Source of the DNA: Brachypodius melanocephalos
Taxonomy: Eukaryota; Chordata; Aves; Passeriformes; Pycnonotidae
Reading direction: 5' to 3'
NCBI GenBank assembly: GCA_013398615.1
Contig: VZSR01002145.1
Span: 6,725,969 to 6,789,968, forward strand
DNA length: 64,000 bases
Below the pieces are notes generated by a model that was not told the DNA's origin, did no database searches, and worked only from the letters and a program-made list of their open reading frames with translations. This document shows positions 38,135 to 48,900 of the stretch, one piece after another (within the stretch, counting starts at the first letter, position 1; every line of letters starts with the position of its first letter). The position numbers and the translations under genes are program-made.

Positions 38135-41100
38135 CTACTGACATTTGACAAAGCTTTTAAGGTCTTCGAGGAATTTAATGTACTCCTGGTGCTCCAGGGC
38201 AGTGCTGAGCTCTATCAACTCATCAGCAAAGGTGTTGTCCACTCCTCTGTCAGCCAGGAAATCCATCAGGTGATCGTAGAGAGCCTGGAGCAAGGAACAG
38301 AAAACTTCCTTAGTGGAACACACCTGGGTAGGGAGTGAGTGCATTAAAATGTCCCCTGGCACTTCCTCCCAGGGAAATCAGGCCCAGCTCCCACAGGAGG
38401 GCAGGCCTGACCTTGGCTGGAACATTTGGACAGAGAGGGCCATGGAACACGTAATAAAACCCCAAACCCAACAGTACAAATGAGCTGCACCCTGGAGATG
38501 ATCCCCAGATTGTGGGAGTCACCAGGATCTGTCTGTCAGTCTGTCCAGGATGACACAGGCCAAGCTCTGCCTGTCCCCTCTACCCATGGTGAACTAACAC
38601 TCTGGAAAGGTATCTGATGTACAAGTTTGTTTGAAAGGCTTAAATGTCACAGTCATCACCTTTTTTTTTTTTAATACACATTTTTGATTAATTTAATGTC
38701 TTAAGACAGAGGGAAAAAAGAATAATCAGTGTGGGATGGTCTACAGCACACTAAGCAATTTTAACATGAATGCTTCTCAACAGGAGATACACTCTAGGAC
38801 TTCTACTTTGAGTTTTAAATTTATGACAACCTCAAACTAAAGATTGTACCTTTTGAAATCCTGGCATTGAGAACATAAGAAATCACAGATTCTTGTGCAT
38901 ATTTTTGGTGTTACAACTGTAACAACAGGCCTGGAAAACCAGGACACAATGTATTTTATCAGATACCACACACAGATGCCTTTATCTGCACATGGTGTCT
39001 GATAAGCCACATTGTTAAACACGCAGCAAAATATATTTAACAAGTGTCAAAGCATTTCCAGAATGTGATTCCTGGCTGGGAAATCAGCCTATAAAACCTG
39101 GAAAGGAGGAAGTTCCACCTGTCTGTCCTGATTCCTCGCGATGCCACCAGCAGTGCACGACCCTGGGACCAAGAAATATCCTGGGTCTGCAGCAGATCCA
39201 CCAGCTCAGGGGCACAGCAGGGGCAGTTCCTGGCTCAGACATTCAGACAGGTTTAATTCCCAACCCAGGAGCAGAGGGACAGGCAGATGAGGTGAGCTGA
39301 ATGCCCTCTGTGGCCTTTAGCAGCACCTACCCAGTCAAGGGAATCCGTGTTGAGGGTGTAGTTGGTGTCCTTCCAGTCGGCTTCTCCAGTGGGCTGGAAG
39401 CTGACCTCCCTAATGGTGAAAATATCACTTTCCTCCTCTCCTTCATGTCCAATCTGAGGCAGGAAAACAAATGCAAGACATGCAATTAGCTCCAATTAGT
39501 GGGCACGCTCAGCCAGTTCATCCCCAGGCTGGGAATACCTCAGGAAAAGCCCTAAGGCCAGACAAGCTGTGCCCCTCCCCTCAACGTGTGCCTGTGAGGA
39601 CAAGCACAGACATGCACAGAACACAGGCAATCCTCTAAGCTTGTGCTGACAGAAGGGACCTGATGTAAATCAGCAGCCTGAATTTCACAAACATATAAAA
39701 ACTTCTTCTGTGTGATTAAGTATGTCTTCCCATGTCCATCTCACTTTTGTCAGCTGTTAAACATCTCCTAACACTTACAAAATAAACCACAAATACCAGT
39801 ATGAGCAAAAGCTCTCAATTTTACTTTATCTCCTCCTTTTTTGAATCCCTACTTCTCTACCGTAATTCAATAAACAGCCCAATAAGCAGCTGATCAGAAA
39901 TGCCAGGGCAGGATGTGAGGAATGCCATAAACATTTCCCCTCCACTGTTCTTGCAAACATAAAGACTTTCTTTTTTGTGATTAATAAAGAAATAAGAGGA
40001 CACTTGATATTGTGCTGATTCGGAAAAGCAAGAGATTACAAAGAGCAGTTAAATCCAACAGGGGCACAGTGATACCCACCTCATCTTCAGGGAAATGGCA
40101 GTCAAGCACAAGGGTCTGTTTTGTATCATCTTTTATTACTTCCACAACAAAGTTTGGAGTTGATGTAAGTTCAGGCTAAATAAGAGAACAGTTGCATCAG
40201 CATTGGAATCTGAACAGGAGCCAAAGCAACCACAGCACAGCCCAGTCAGCACTGGGTACTCCCTGACACCTTCCACTATCCCAGCTTGCTCCAAGCCGCA
40301 TCCAACCTAATCTCGGACAATTCCAGGGATGGGGCAGCCACAGCTTCCCTGTGCCAGGGCCTCCCCACCCTCACAGGGAACAATCTCTCCCAATACCCAT
40401 TTTAGCCTCACTCCCTGTCAGTTAAAAGCCCCCCTTAACCTGTCACTCCATTCCCTTGTACAAAGTTTCCCTCTCCCACTCTCCTGTGGACCCTTTTGGT
40501 ACTGGGAGGTGCTAGAAAGTCTTAGAATTCCTTTTAATTTCTCCTCATACAGCCCTCCCACCCTGCTGTAGGTGAGGGTCACTGCCAGGACAGGCAGCCC
40601 TGGAAAATCTGCATTTTGTGACTTAATGCTCCCAAATATATTAAAAAAAGAAAAAAATCAAGTCTCAACACTTGAGGGCAAGGCTCCAACTTCCCTAAGG
40701 TAAGATTACAACTTTAATGTGTCCCCAACAACAAATGCACATCAAGGCTAAGTTACCTCCTGCTCATCAGGTTTCTGCTGTTCCTGTGTGTCTTCTTCAG
40801 CCGAGGGTGGAATGCTGTTATTGATGTTGAATGTAACAGTTATCCTGCAAAAGAAACGGGAACAATTCTTTTGAACACACCCAAAAAACGCCCATCAGAA
40901 CGGGTCTTTTAAACCCTCCTTCAGAATCCACACAGCGTGAACAAAACCAGGTACTGCAGTTAAAAAGACACGCCCGAGAGAAGCTGCTCCCTCCAAATGC
41001 TCTCACTTTTTAAAGTTTTACTGCACTGTAATTTTTAAAAACGGGACGACCACGTGAAACTTTGTAACACAAAACACAGTAACAAACCGGTGTGAAAAAA

Positions 41101-41921
41101 GCGCCTTTGGCCTAAAGTAAACATAAAGAGCCTTTGCACCTTGCAGTTTGGGGTATGAGCACACGGAGGAGCCTGGTCACTGTGACCCACCCATGCTCAG
41201 GTGCTGGCGACCCTTCCCAGACCTCACTTACTTTTCCCCCGCGATTTTCCGCACCAGCTTGGCCTCCGTGCCGTGGACCTCCAGCTCCCACCCCCCAGAG
41301 ATTTTGGGCAGGGATTTGTGCTTCTGGATCTTCTTCTCCTCCTTGATCTCGTCCGTCAGGAACTGTGCAAAGGCTTTGTCTCCTGGTGGNNNNNNNNNNN
41401 NNNNNNNNNNNNNNNNNNNNNNNNNNNNNNNNNNNNNNNNNNNNNNNNNNNNNNNNNNNNNNNNNNNNNNNNNNNNNNNNNNNNNNNNNGTAGAGGAAAA
41501 GGGGGCTTAGGCAATGACGGAATTTAGGGAAATAGGTGGTTAAGGGAAAACGGGGATTAGGGAAAGGTGGAGATGTCTTAGGAAAAGAGGAGGGAGTAGG
41601 AAAAGCCTTCCTCGCCCCACGTGCTTCCCAGGATGGAGCGGGGGGTGCAGCGCACGTGTCCGCCCCACGCCCTCCCAAGGGCTCACCCTCGGTGTGCAGA
41701 CCGCCGCAGCCGCAGGACACGCGGCCGGCCGAGCCCCGGCGGGGCCGCAGCAGCGCCGTCCGCCCCGCGCCGGGGCCGCCCAGCTGCCACAGCGAGCGCG
41801 CCAGGACGGGCGCGGCGGCGGGCGGCGGCAGCAGGGCGCGGGGGGACGCGGAGCTGAGCGGGCGGCGCGGCGGGCGCAGCGCGGCGGCGGCGGCGGCGCG
41901 CAGGGAGCGGGCGAGGAGCAT
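38135..41921 (-). CDS. C1QBP: Complement C1q-binding protein (p32/gC1qR), complete, 6 exons
   Basis: C1QBP is an acidic, doughnut-shaped trimer of the mitochondrial matrix needed for mitochondrial translation; small amounts at the cell surface bind C1q. Exons in transcript order: 41921-41687, 41382-41232, 40844-40757, 40175-40080, 39453-39331, 38284-38135 (TAG). They join in frame to 280 residues (human 282). Residues 1 to about 74 are Arg/Ala-rich and acid-free, a mitochondrial targeting sequence. The conserved GCGG-LHTEGDKAF border (residues 71-82) matches the known human cleavage region. The mature part has the MAM33 fold: DEIKEEKKIQKHK helix, GWELEVHGTEAKLVRK strands, an acidic loop (EEDTQEQQKPDEQE), then DTNYTLNTDSLDW and the helical C-terminus LYDHLMDFLADRGVDNTF. 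Exon 2 begins only 7 bases from a 100-N gap in intron 1. A frame open upstream of the ATG is discussed as a finding. Confidence 0.97.
40260..40560 (-). mobile_element. CR1 LINE fragment
   Basis: Contains CR1 landmarks in reverse orientation: ACACCTTCCACTA near the edge, CCAGGGATGGGGCAGCCACA, and the downstream CTCCTGTGGACCC/GGTACTGGGAGG region. It lies in the C1QBP intron 40176-40756, in the same sense as the gene. Confidence 0.85.
41390..41489. other. Assembly gap (100 N)
   Basis: Exactly 100 N, the usual placeholder for a gap of unknown size. It lies in C1QBP intron 1, seven bases from the exon 2 acceptor, so the branch point and pyrimidine tract of that exon are missing. A 17-bp minisatellite runs into its right edge. 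Confidence 0.99.
41491..41575. repeat. 17-bp minisatellite abutting the gap
   Basis: Units of the form TAGGGAAATAGGTGGTT start near 41491, 41508, 41525, 41542 and 41558. The 17-base spacing is regular and a more diverged copy follows near 41579. The array begins immediately at the gap edge. Confidence 0.75.
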
Positions 41922-42011
41922 CGTGCGGCACCGAGCGGAGGGCGAGGACTGCCCGCCCCGGAACCGCGCTCCGCTTCCGGCCCCGGCGGGCCCCGCGCGG
42001 CCCCGGCGCCC
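41922..42011 (-). promoter_or_regulatory. C1QBP: C1QBP proximal promoter
   Basis: GC-rich, TATA-less sequence just upstream of the C1QBP start codon. It includes a CCGGAAG ETS/GABPA-type site on the minus strand at 41974-41980, common in nuclear genes for mitochondrial proteins. The exact transcription start cannot be read from sequence. Confidence 0.55.
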
Positions 42012-42120
42012 TGGGTTCGAGTCCCGGCCCTGGGGAGTCCACGGGTTCGAGTCCCGGCCCCGCTGAGACCGCGGGTTCGAGTCCCGGCCTCGCTGAGATC
42101 GCCGGTTCGAGTCCCGGCCG
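42012..42120 (+). repeat. Four-copy 30-bp array, each unit with a Pol III B-box
   Basis: GGTTCGAGTCC occurs at 42014, 42044, 42074 and 42104, exactly 30 bases apart. In each copy it is followed by CGGCC. The 11-mer fits the TFIIIC B-box consensus GGTTCGANNCC with no mismatch. Unit 1 can fold as a tRNA T-arm (CTGGG, loop TTCGAGT, CCCGG). No A-box, anticodon arm or full cloverleaf is present, so this is not a tRNA gene. A run of four T suited to Pol III termination is at about 42271-42274. The array lies about 90 bases upstream of the C1QBP start codon. Confidence 0.9.
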
Positions 42121-42820
42121 CACCAGTACGAAGCGTACCAATGGGGTGCCTGGCTCCTGGGATCCCTGACAATGGAAGGGGCAGGGATGGCACGGACAGA
42201 GCACCCGTACAAGTCCCTTCTCGGGTGAAGGCACAAAGAGAGCTTTAGGAATGTGAGGGACATGCGCAGGTTTTATCGCAGACATCAGCCCACTCCTAAT
42301 TAGCAGTGCCAGTGTTCAGGCCAGAGTGTGGCAGTCTCCTCAGAAGGAGAAAAAAATGAGTGTTTGAGGGGTTTTTTTGCTCCTTGAGCAATGTGTATTT
42401 TAGAGGAAAGACTGACAAAGGCAGTGTTTCTTGGGACCAAGCCTTCCCTTTGTCCAAAAGCTGGTACCAGTGCCCGCTATCGAGGAGCACAGAAGGCCCA
42501 TTTGCTGCTCACTGCAAGGCAAGAGCAGGAGAGCATCTGTACCACCCCATCAAATTGATACCACCCCAACAAAGCACCAGAAGTTTAACTCTTAATTCCC
42601 CTCAGGTATCATAGCACTGCACATGCAAATGGCAGAGTCCACTCTGCACAAGGAGCACAGATTCACTGTGTTACTTTCACATCTTTAAGCCCAGACTGCT
42701 GACAATGAACACACTCCCGTGAGGACCATAAACAGCAGGATTGCTCCTGAACTGTCCCACAATCATTTGTTCTGAGCCTCACAAAACAACACGCAGGATT
42801 CGGATTTTCACCATCACTTC
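42121..42820. other. Intergenic between C1QBP promoter and DHX33 3' end
   Basis: About 700 bases without a coding feature or transposon that I recognise. An in-frame open stretch for C1QBP reaches to an ATG at 42263 but shows no conservation signal visible by eye. Confidence 0.6.
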
Positions 42821-42826
42821 TTTATT
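42821..42826 (-). promoter_or_regulatory. DHX33: DHX33 poly(A) signal
   Basis: TTTATT on plus reads AATAAA for DHX33, about 170 bases past its stop codon. Confidence 0.75.
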
Positions 42827-42996
42827 CTGGATAAAAACATACAAAATCCAATCCGAATACCCATCCCCTTCCTTAAGCACACTTCAATTATCCTGCCTAT
42901 AAAAAAACACGGTTATACATATATCCATTAAAATTTTAAACTTTTTTTTTTTTTAAATAAAGTCTTTGAAGGCGAAGCTGCTCCTACATCCACGGG

Positions 42997-45900
42997 TCAG
43001 TCCTTAGCTGTCCTGAGCTTCCTGCGGAAATATTCGGGCGCGGCCTCGTGCAGCCACTCCGCGTCCACCACGCACAGGTCGCGCATGTAGCACTTGTTGG
43101 TGCACAGCAGCCCGTTGTACACCACGCAGGCCGGCCTGCCCTGGAACAGCACCGAGGAGGGGTGGATGGCCACGGCCTGGTGCGAGTCCACGGTGCCGTA
43201 GGAGCCGTCGGGCCGCAGCTCGGCCGCGTTCATGAACAGGCTGTGGGCCAGGCAGCGCCGCACGCTGGCCGTGTCCCCGCGGCAGGACTCGAGAGGCATC
43301 GACAGCTGGGGGACACGGGAGTGAGTGAGAACAGCCTGCACCCTACTCTTCATGGGGACATGGCCCCTGTTGTGGTTTGGTTTCCATTTAAATGGTTTGT
43401 TCCGTTGCTCCCCGGTTCCTCCCTGGTTGTGCCCTCCTATGGAGCTGTCAGTTTTCCCTAGCCCTGCCTCCTATTCCCCATTGTTCCATGCCAATATCCT
43501 AAGTTTCCTCCCACCTCCCTTGTTAATCTATTGTTGTGTTTGTCCCTTTTTCCAGAAGGTTCTATGTTCTTTGACGCCTGACTGGTGGTCCACAGTTGTA
43601 TCCTCCCCCTCTATTACCTCACTGGTTGTTATCATAACACCCAATCCTCCAAGCCTTCCTCTGCTTTCTGTCCATTCACCAGAGCTCTGTCCCCTCCCTG
43701 AGATCCTTCTCCCTTTATAAGCCCATGCATTCCTTTGTTCAATGTGCCTCATCCCTCTTAGGGAAATAAACCCTCCTGGAGACTCAAGCATTTGGCTCTC
43801 CTCTCATTCTTCACCTTCACCTCGACTCCTGCCAGCAACTGCTGTGGGGCTTCTGCCTCACTGAGACACTGCCTGGGTGCTGTGCTCCTGGGCTGTGTCC
43901 CTACTGTGCATGGTGCCAGTGACCTGAGCTAGCTGCAGCTGGGAGTATTCCAAAAGGCACTGCCTCAAGCCCCATTTCACTGGGTTCTCTTCAGAAATCC
44001 TGGGGGATTTGCCTGTGTCAGAACTGGGAATTCAGCTTGAGTGGATGCTAGGCTAACCCAGACTAAGAGCCAACAAAATGGATCGTCACTCTCCTTCTGG
44101 AAGTTGGAGTTTAAGACTCCTGGATGGGTTGGGTTTCAGGAGTTTGCTGGAAGTGAGTTTAAGGCCAACCAGCATCCACAAATGATACCCCAGAGGGTGG
44201 CTCCCATGCCACTAGAGTGCCAGGGGTTCAGTGGCAGCTCCCATGCTGTGCCCAGCAGCAACAGCGCTGAGGGGAAGCTGCTGCCACACTGAATGCCTGA
44301 CTCCATGAAGAAGCCAGCCAGCACAGGCTGCCGAGGCTGACAGCACTCTGTGGCACACACAGCACAGTCCCACCTGCTTTAGAGCAGGAAAAACCCTTAG
44401 GAAAACCTGTCCTTTCCCTGAAAAGTCATCTTCAGACGTTCCCATTTCTCCTTGACCCATTAAGCCCTGAAGATTTAAGATCTTGCAACTGCACAGTCAG
44501 GAATTTTAGCCAGCTCTTCAGAGGAGACTGAAAACAACCCCACATTTTCTCACTCTTGGGACTTGATGCACAGTAACATCAGTTTGGGGACAATCAGGAA
44601 AATACCAACAGGTGAAACAGAAATAGAATATGGAAGTGAGTTACCTTTACACAAATGTCCCTGAGCTGAGCTCTTACTTCTGCCATCAGCTTCATGTTCC
44701 TGCCATTGATAAAATTCTCTCTGCACCATCCCTGCAGCAGAGACACTGTGAGTTAGAAGGGGATATTTCTTCACCCCAGGAGCATGACAGCCGTTGGATA
44801 CCACGAAAAGCAGAATCGCCCCTTCAATCTGCCTCAGAGAAAAGGTGCTGACCCCTTTCCTGGTCATGTTTCTATTCCCCCTTCACTCCTCTGTGTCTAG
44901 ATTGCCTCCCACAGTTCTCAAAAACAGCATGTGGTGGCTCTTTCCCCACTCAGAGCTGCTCTGCAAGGCCACCAAGAGCTGCAGAACAGCACCTGCTATC
45001 CCACAGGTGGTGAAAACAAATCAGGTAAGAATGACAGGTACTGCAAGGAATGGGATGTATGAGTCCACAGATCCACAAATTAATATGAGGTATTGATAGG
45101 GTAGGATAAACCCAAATCTGCTTTTAATATCCTCAGTGTTTTTCCAATGAATCCTGTCACAGAGGACATCCAGATATTTATCATCAAGTCTCAACACTCT
45201 CCCACTCCCTTCTGTTTCCAGCTGGAAGCAGGGAAGAAAGAGCCCTGGCTGTGATTACAGAACTGGCCCCACAAAGCTTTGCCAGAGCTTTCTGTAGGAA
45301 CCTTTGTTACTGAACTTCCTCCAATTCCTCAGCTGTCAAGGATGAGCCCTCTTTTCTCTCTGCTTTGGAGGACGCCTGTGCCACCAGCCATGGAAGATGC
45401 AGGTGTCACTCTGCTCTCTGCTAAAAACCCCTCACCCCATGAGCTCAGACAGCTCTGGCAGGCTCAGATCATCCCACCTGGTGCCCGTTGACGTTCTTGT
45501 AGGCCCTGTACACGTTGAGCAGGGTCAGATGATCCCCCTCACTGGAGATGAATTTCTTCCTGACAGCCTGCACCTCATCCCGCTGGGCAGGGGGGTTGTG
45601 GAGGACACTGTCCACTGATAACAGTGACACGATGGTCAGGATCTCCTCTGCACAGTGGAACTTGGGGGACAGGAGGATGGCCTGCACAGACACAACAAAA
45701 CTCATCTTTGCTTGACCAAATTCACTCCAGCTGGGCAGATTTTTGTGCTTCCTGGCAGCCCAGGAACTTGGCCAAACATTCTTAGAACAAACTCATAAAC
45801 ATCTGGGCCTAGGAACAGCTGTAAATCCTCTGATGGGCTCACCAAGCATCTTAAACAGAAGGCCAGGCTCCTTCCTGAGACTAACCAGTGCATAACCAGT

Positions 45901-48900
45901 GCAAACACAGTGACTGAAACCAACTACAGCAACAGACATTTCATGGACCTGCTAAACAATCCCAAAAATTGCAAGCAAATTTGCCTTGTTCACTTTCAGA
46001 GGTGCCAGAGGAAAGAAATTCTCTTTTAAAAAAACTTCCCTCAATTTAACAAAAAATTACAAGCAATCCAGCAAAAGGGCTGTAAATGATATATATATAT
46101 TAATGTACAGCAAGTATACCAATACACCTGCAAACACCCCAAATTTCACACCTTGCTTAAGGAGCCTGAAAGAGAAACATCAGTGGTACAGAGATGAGTA
46201 CATGAGATTAAAAAAAGCTAATTTTTCTGCAGTTTTTACCTTGGAGAACTTTGGATCCAATGGAAAGGCTGCCATTTTCTTTCCCAGGGGGGTCAGGACA
46301 AGCTGACCTTCCTTTTGGGTCACTGCTCCCAGCAAGTCCAGCTGATCAATTGCTGCTTGAATAGCATCTGCCAAAACGAGGACATTGGGCTGTGAGGCCT
46401 CCTGCCTCCCACTGAGGGATGTGAACAATCAGCTGGTTTCCATCACTGCCTCCTTCCCCTGGCCAGGGGGACAAATACTTCCCATTTAGAGAAATCAAGG
46501 TCCCAAACTGTGGTTTATCCTCCTCTACCCAGGAGAACAAGCACCTTTCCCCATTTACTCTGGCTTCCCTTGGCAGTCAGGGCACACCTTCACGTTGTGT
46601 TTTTATGACACCTTATGACTCAAGACTGCTCCCTGCTCTTTTTCCCCAAGGCTGCCTTTGCAGCCACTTACCAGGAGATGGTTTGGACATGAAGTCAAAG
46701 GTGAGCACATTGGGAATTTTCAGGGCCAGGAGCTGAAGCACCACACTGGCCAGGTTACACCTGCATAGGCAGAAAAAAAACCAACTGAGATAGGGTTTTT
46801 TTTATTCTTTTTTCATAGAGGCTGAGTTAAGAGTCTCAGGCCTGTGTTGCAGCTTGACAGAGACTAGTCTGATGCTGCTGGTGAAGCCCACATTCCTAAA
46901 CCAGGAAGAGGTAAGTTCAACATCTGGAGGACAGTCAGAACTATTGCCTTATGTGTTTGGAGACTCAGTGCCCAACTGTCCCCCCTGAGCAAATGTTTCC
47001 CACTTTTTCTGTTTAGTCCCCACATTTCCATTTTTCTCAAGTCACTCCATCAGTTTTGCTGCTCAGTTCTTCCCACAGCTCCAGCTGTAAAAGAGCTGTG
47101 GCAAGGAGTGTGATGGCTCTGTCCTCACCTCTGTATCTCAGGTGTTGTCATTTCATCAAACTTTTCAAAGTCCTCTTCCGTGTAGAGCCGGTAGCAGGTC
47201 CCGCTCTCCTGTCTCCCTGCTCTCCCTGTGCGCTGCCAAGCCTGGGCCTTGGACACCTGCTGCACTGCCAGCACCTCCAGGCCAGTTTCTGGGCATGGAA
47301 AAGCATCACCTCAGTCAGTGCCCGAGCAAGGCACAGCTTTGGAAAACACAGAGCATTCACAGTAAGAATTCCCAGGGTTTGCCATTCAAATATGGCTCAG
47401 ATCTCACTTGGTTCAGCATTCTGAAGCACAGTGAACTATCCCACGCTGTGACCACAAAGAGAAGATTCACATTTAACAGATTTTTACCCCCTCATGGCTG
47501 ATATTAATAAAATCCCACAAAAACACCACCAAACCCCACACCCCAAACCTGGGACATCCATTTAAACAGCACGGAGGATGTTTGAACTCCTCTTTCAGTG
47601 GCGTTTATGGCCTCCAGTAACTTCTACAAACCCCAACTCAATCTTGGCCCTGCTCCTCCTCAGAATTCCTCACCAGGGCTGTACTTCTTGGCTTTGACCA
47701 TGCCTGTGTCCACAACGAATTTTATCCCCGCAATGGTGATGGAGGTTTCTGCGATGTTGGTGGAGAGGATCACTTTGCGACAGCCCTGGGGAAATCAAAC
47801 CCAGGCCAAGGCCACCTTAGAGCAGCTGAAACACAGAAATTCTGCTGCTTTTGGCCATTGTGGGCCAAGCCCTGCCCCACATTGTGAGCACAAACTGAGC
47901 TTGCTGTGCCAGCTCTCAGAAATTAAGGCAATCTCCAGTTTCTAATCAGCTTCTAAAACACGTGCCAGGATTTGCAACAAAATGCACCATCAGAACAGCT
48001 GTTCTCAATACATCTTTCAACAATTTTGGTTTCATTTCTGGCACAGCGTTTGTGTTCTTATTATCTGCTGAGTAGGTACAAAAGAACCTAAGGCAGCACA
48101 AATTTCTTTTCTTATGGCCCTGACAAACATTCTCAGGTTTTCAGCTTTCTCAGTATTTCCCCCTTTAGCTGCTGTAGATTTTTTGTGATATGGACAAAAA
48201 ATTCCCATGAAATGGGGGAAATTCAAATTCCTGTGCCCTTTTCACTCCCTCTAATCCTTCCTTCTTTTTACGATCCCACATGACTTACTGGATGCATCTG
48301 TTAAAACCATCACAGTTGCAGTGTCTCGTATCACACTGGAACCACTCAGCCTAAAGCCAATGGAGACTTACTACCAGTACAGACTGCTTTAGCCCATTAA
48401 AGTCCAGGCGTTTCTTCCAAAAATTCAAGGAAGCAAACACGTAACAGGTGTTGTTCCTCCATCCCATTCTCTCACCTCAGGGGTAGGTTTGAAGGCACGG
48501 AGTTGTTGGGAGTGGGGCAGAGAAGCATAAAGGGGCAGCACTGTCATCCGTGGGCAGCCCTCGGGGAGATGCTGGGCAATGTCTCGACACGTTTTGGTCA
48601 TTGCTTCAATTTCTTCCTGACCAGTCAGGAACACCAGGATGTCCTGGCATGCAGGGGCTTCCTGGAGCCAGAGGAAAAAGCAAGTTAGGAGGGTTTGGAT
48701 AAAAAAGGAGAACTGGGATGGTAATGAGATGTGGCGCTGGCAGCAAGCCACTGAAGCAGGCTAAGGAGAAAGAAAAGACACACGTGTGGTGCAAGCCAGA
48801 ATTCCCAATGGATTCACCAGAGGCAAAGAGTAAATCACATTTTGAGGGACCCAGTGTTAAAAAGGATGGAGGAACTGCTGTGTCCTCAAATAACTGTCCA

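Noticed and set aside
42012..42120. A tRNA gene
   Set aside because: Only the T-arm/B-box part is present, four times. There is no A-box, anticodon stem or acceptor stem at tRNA spacing.
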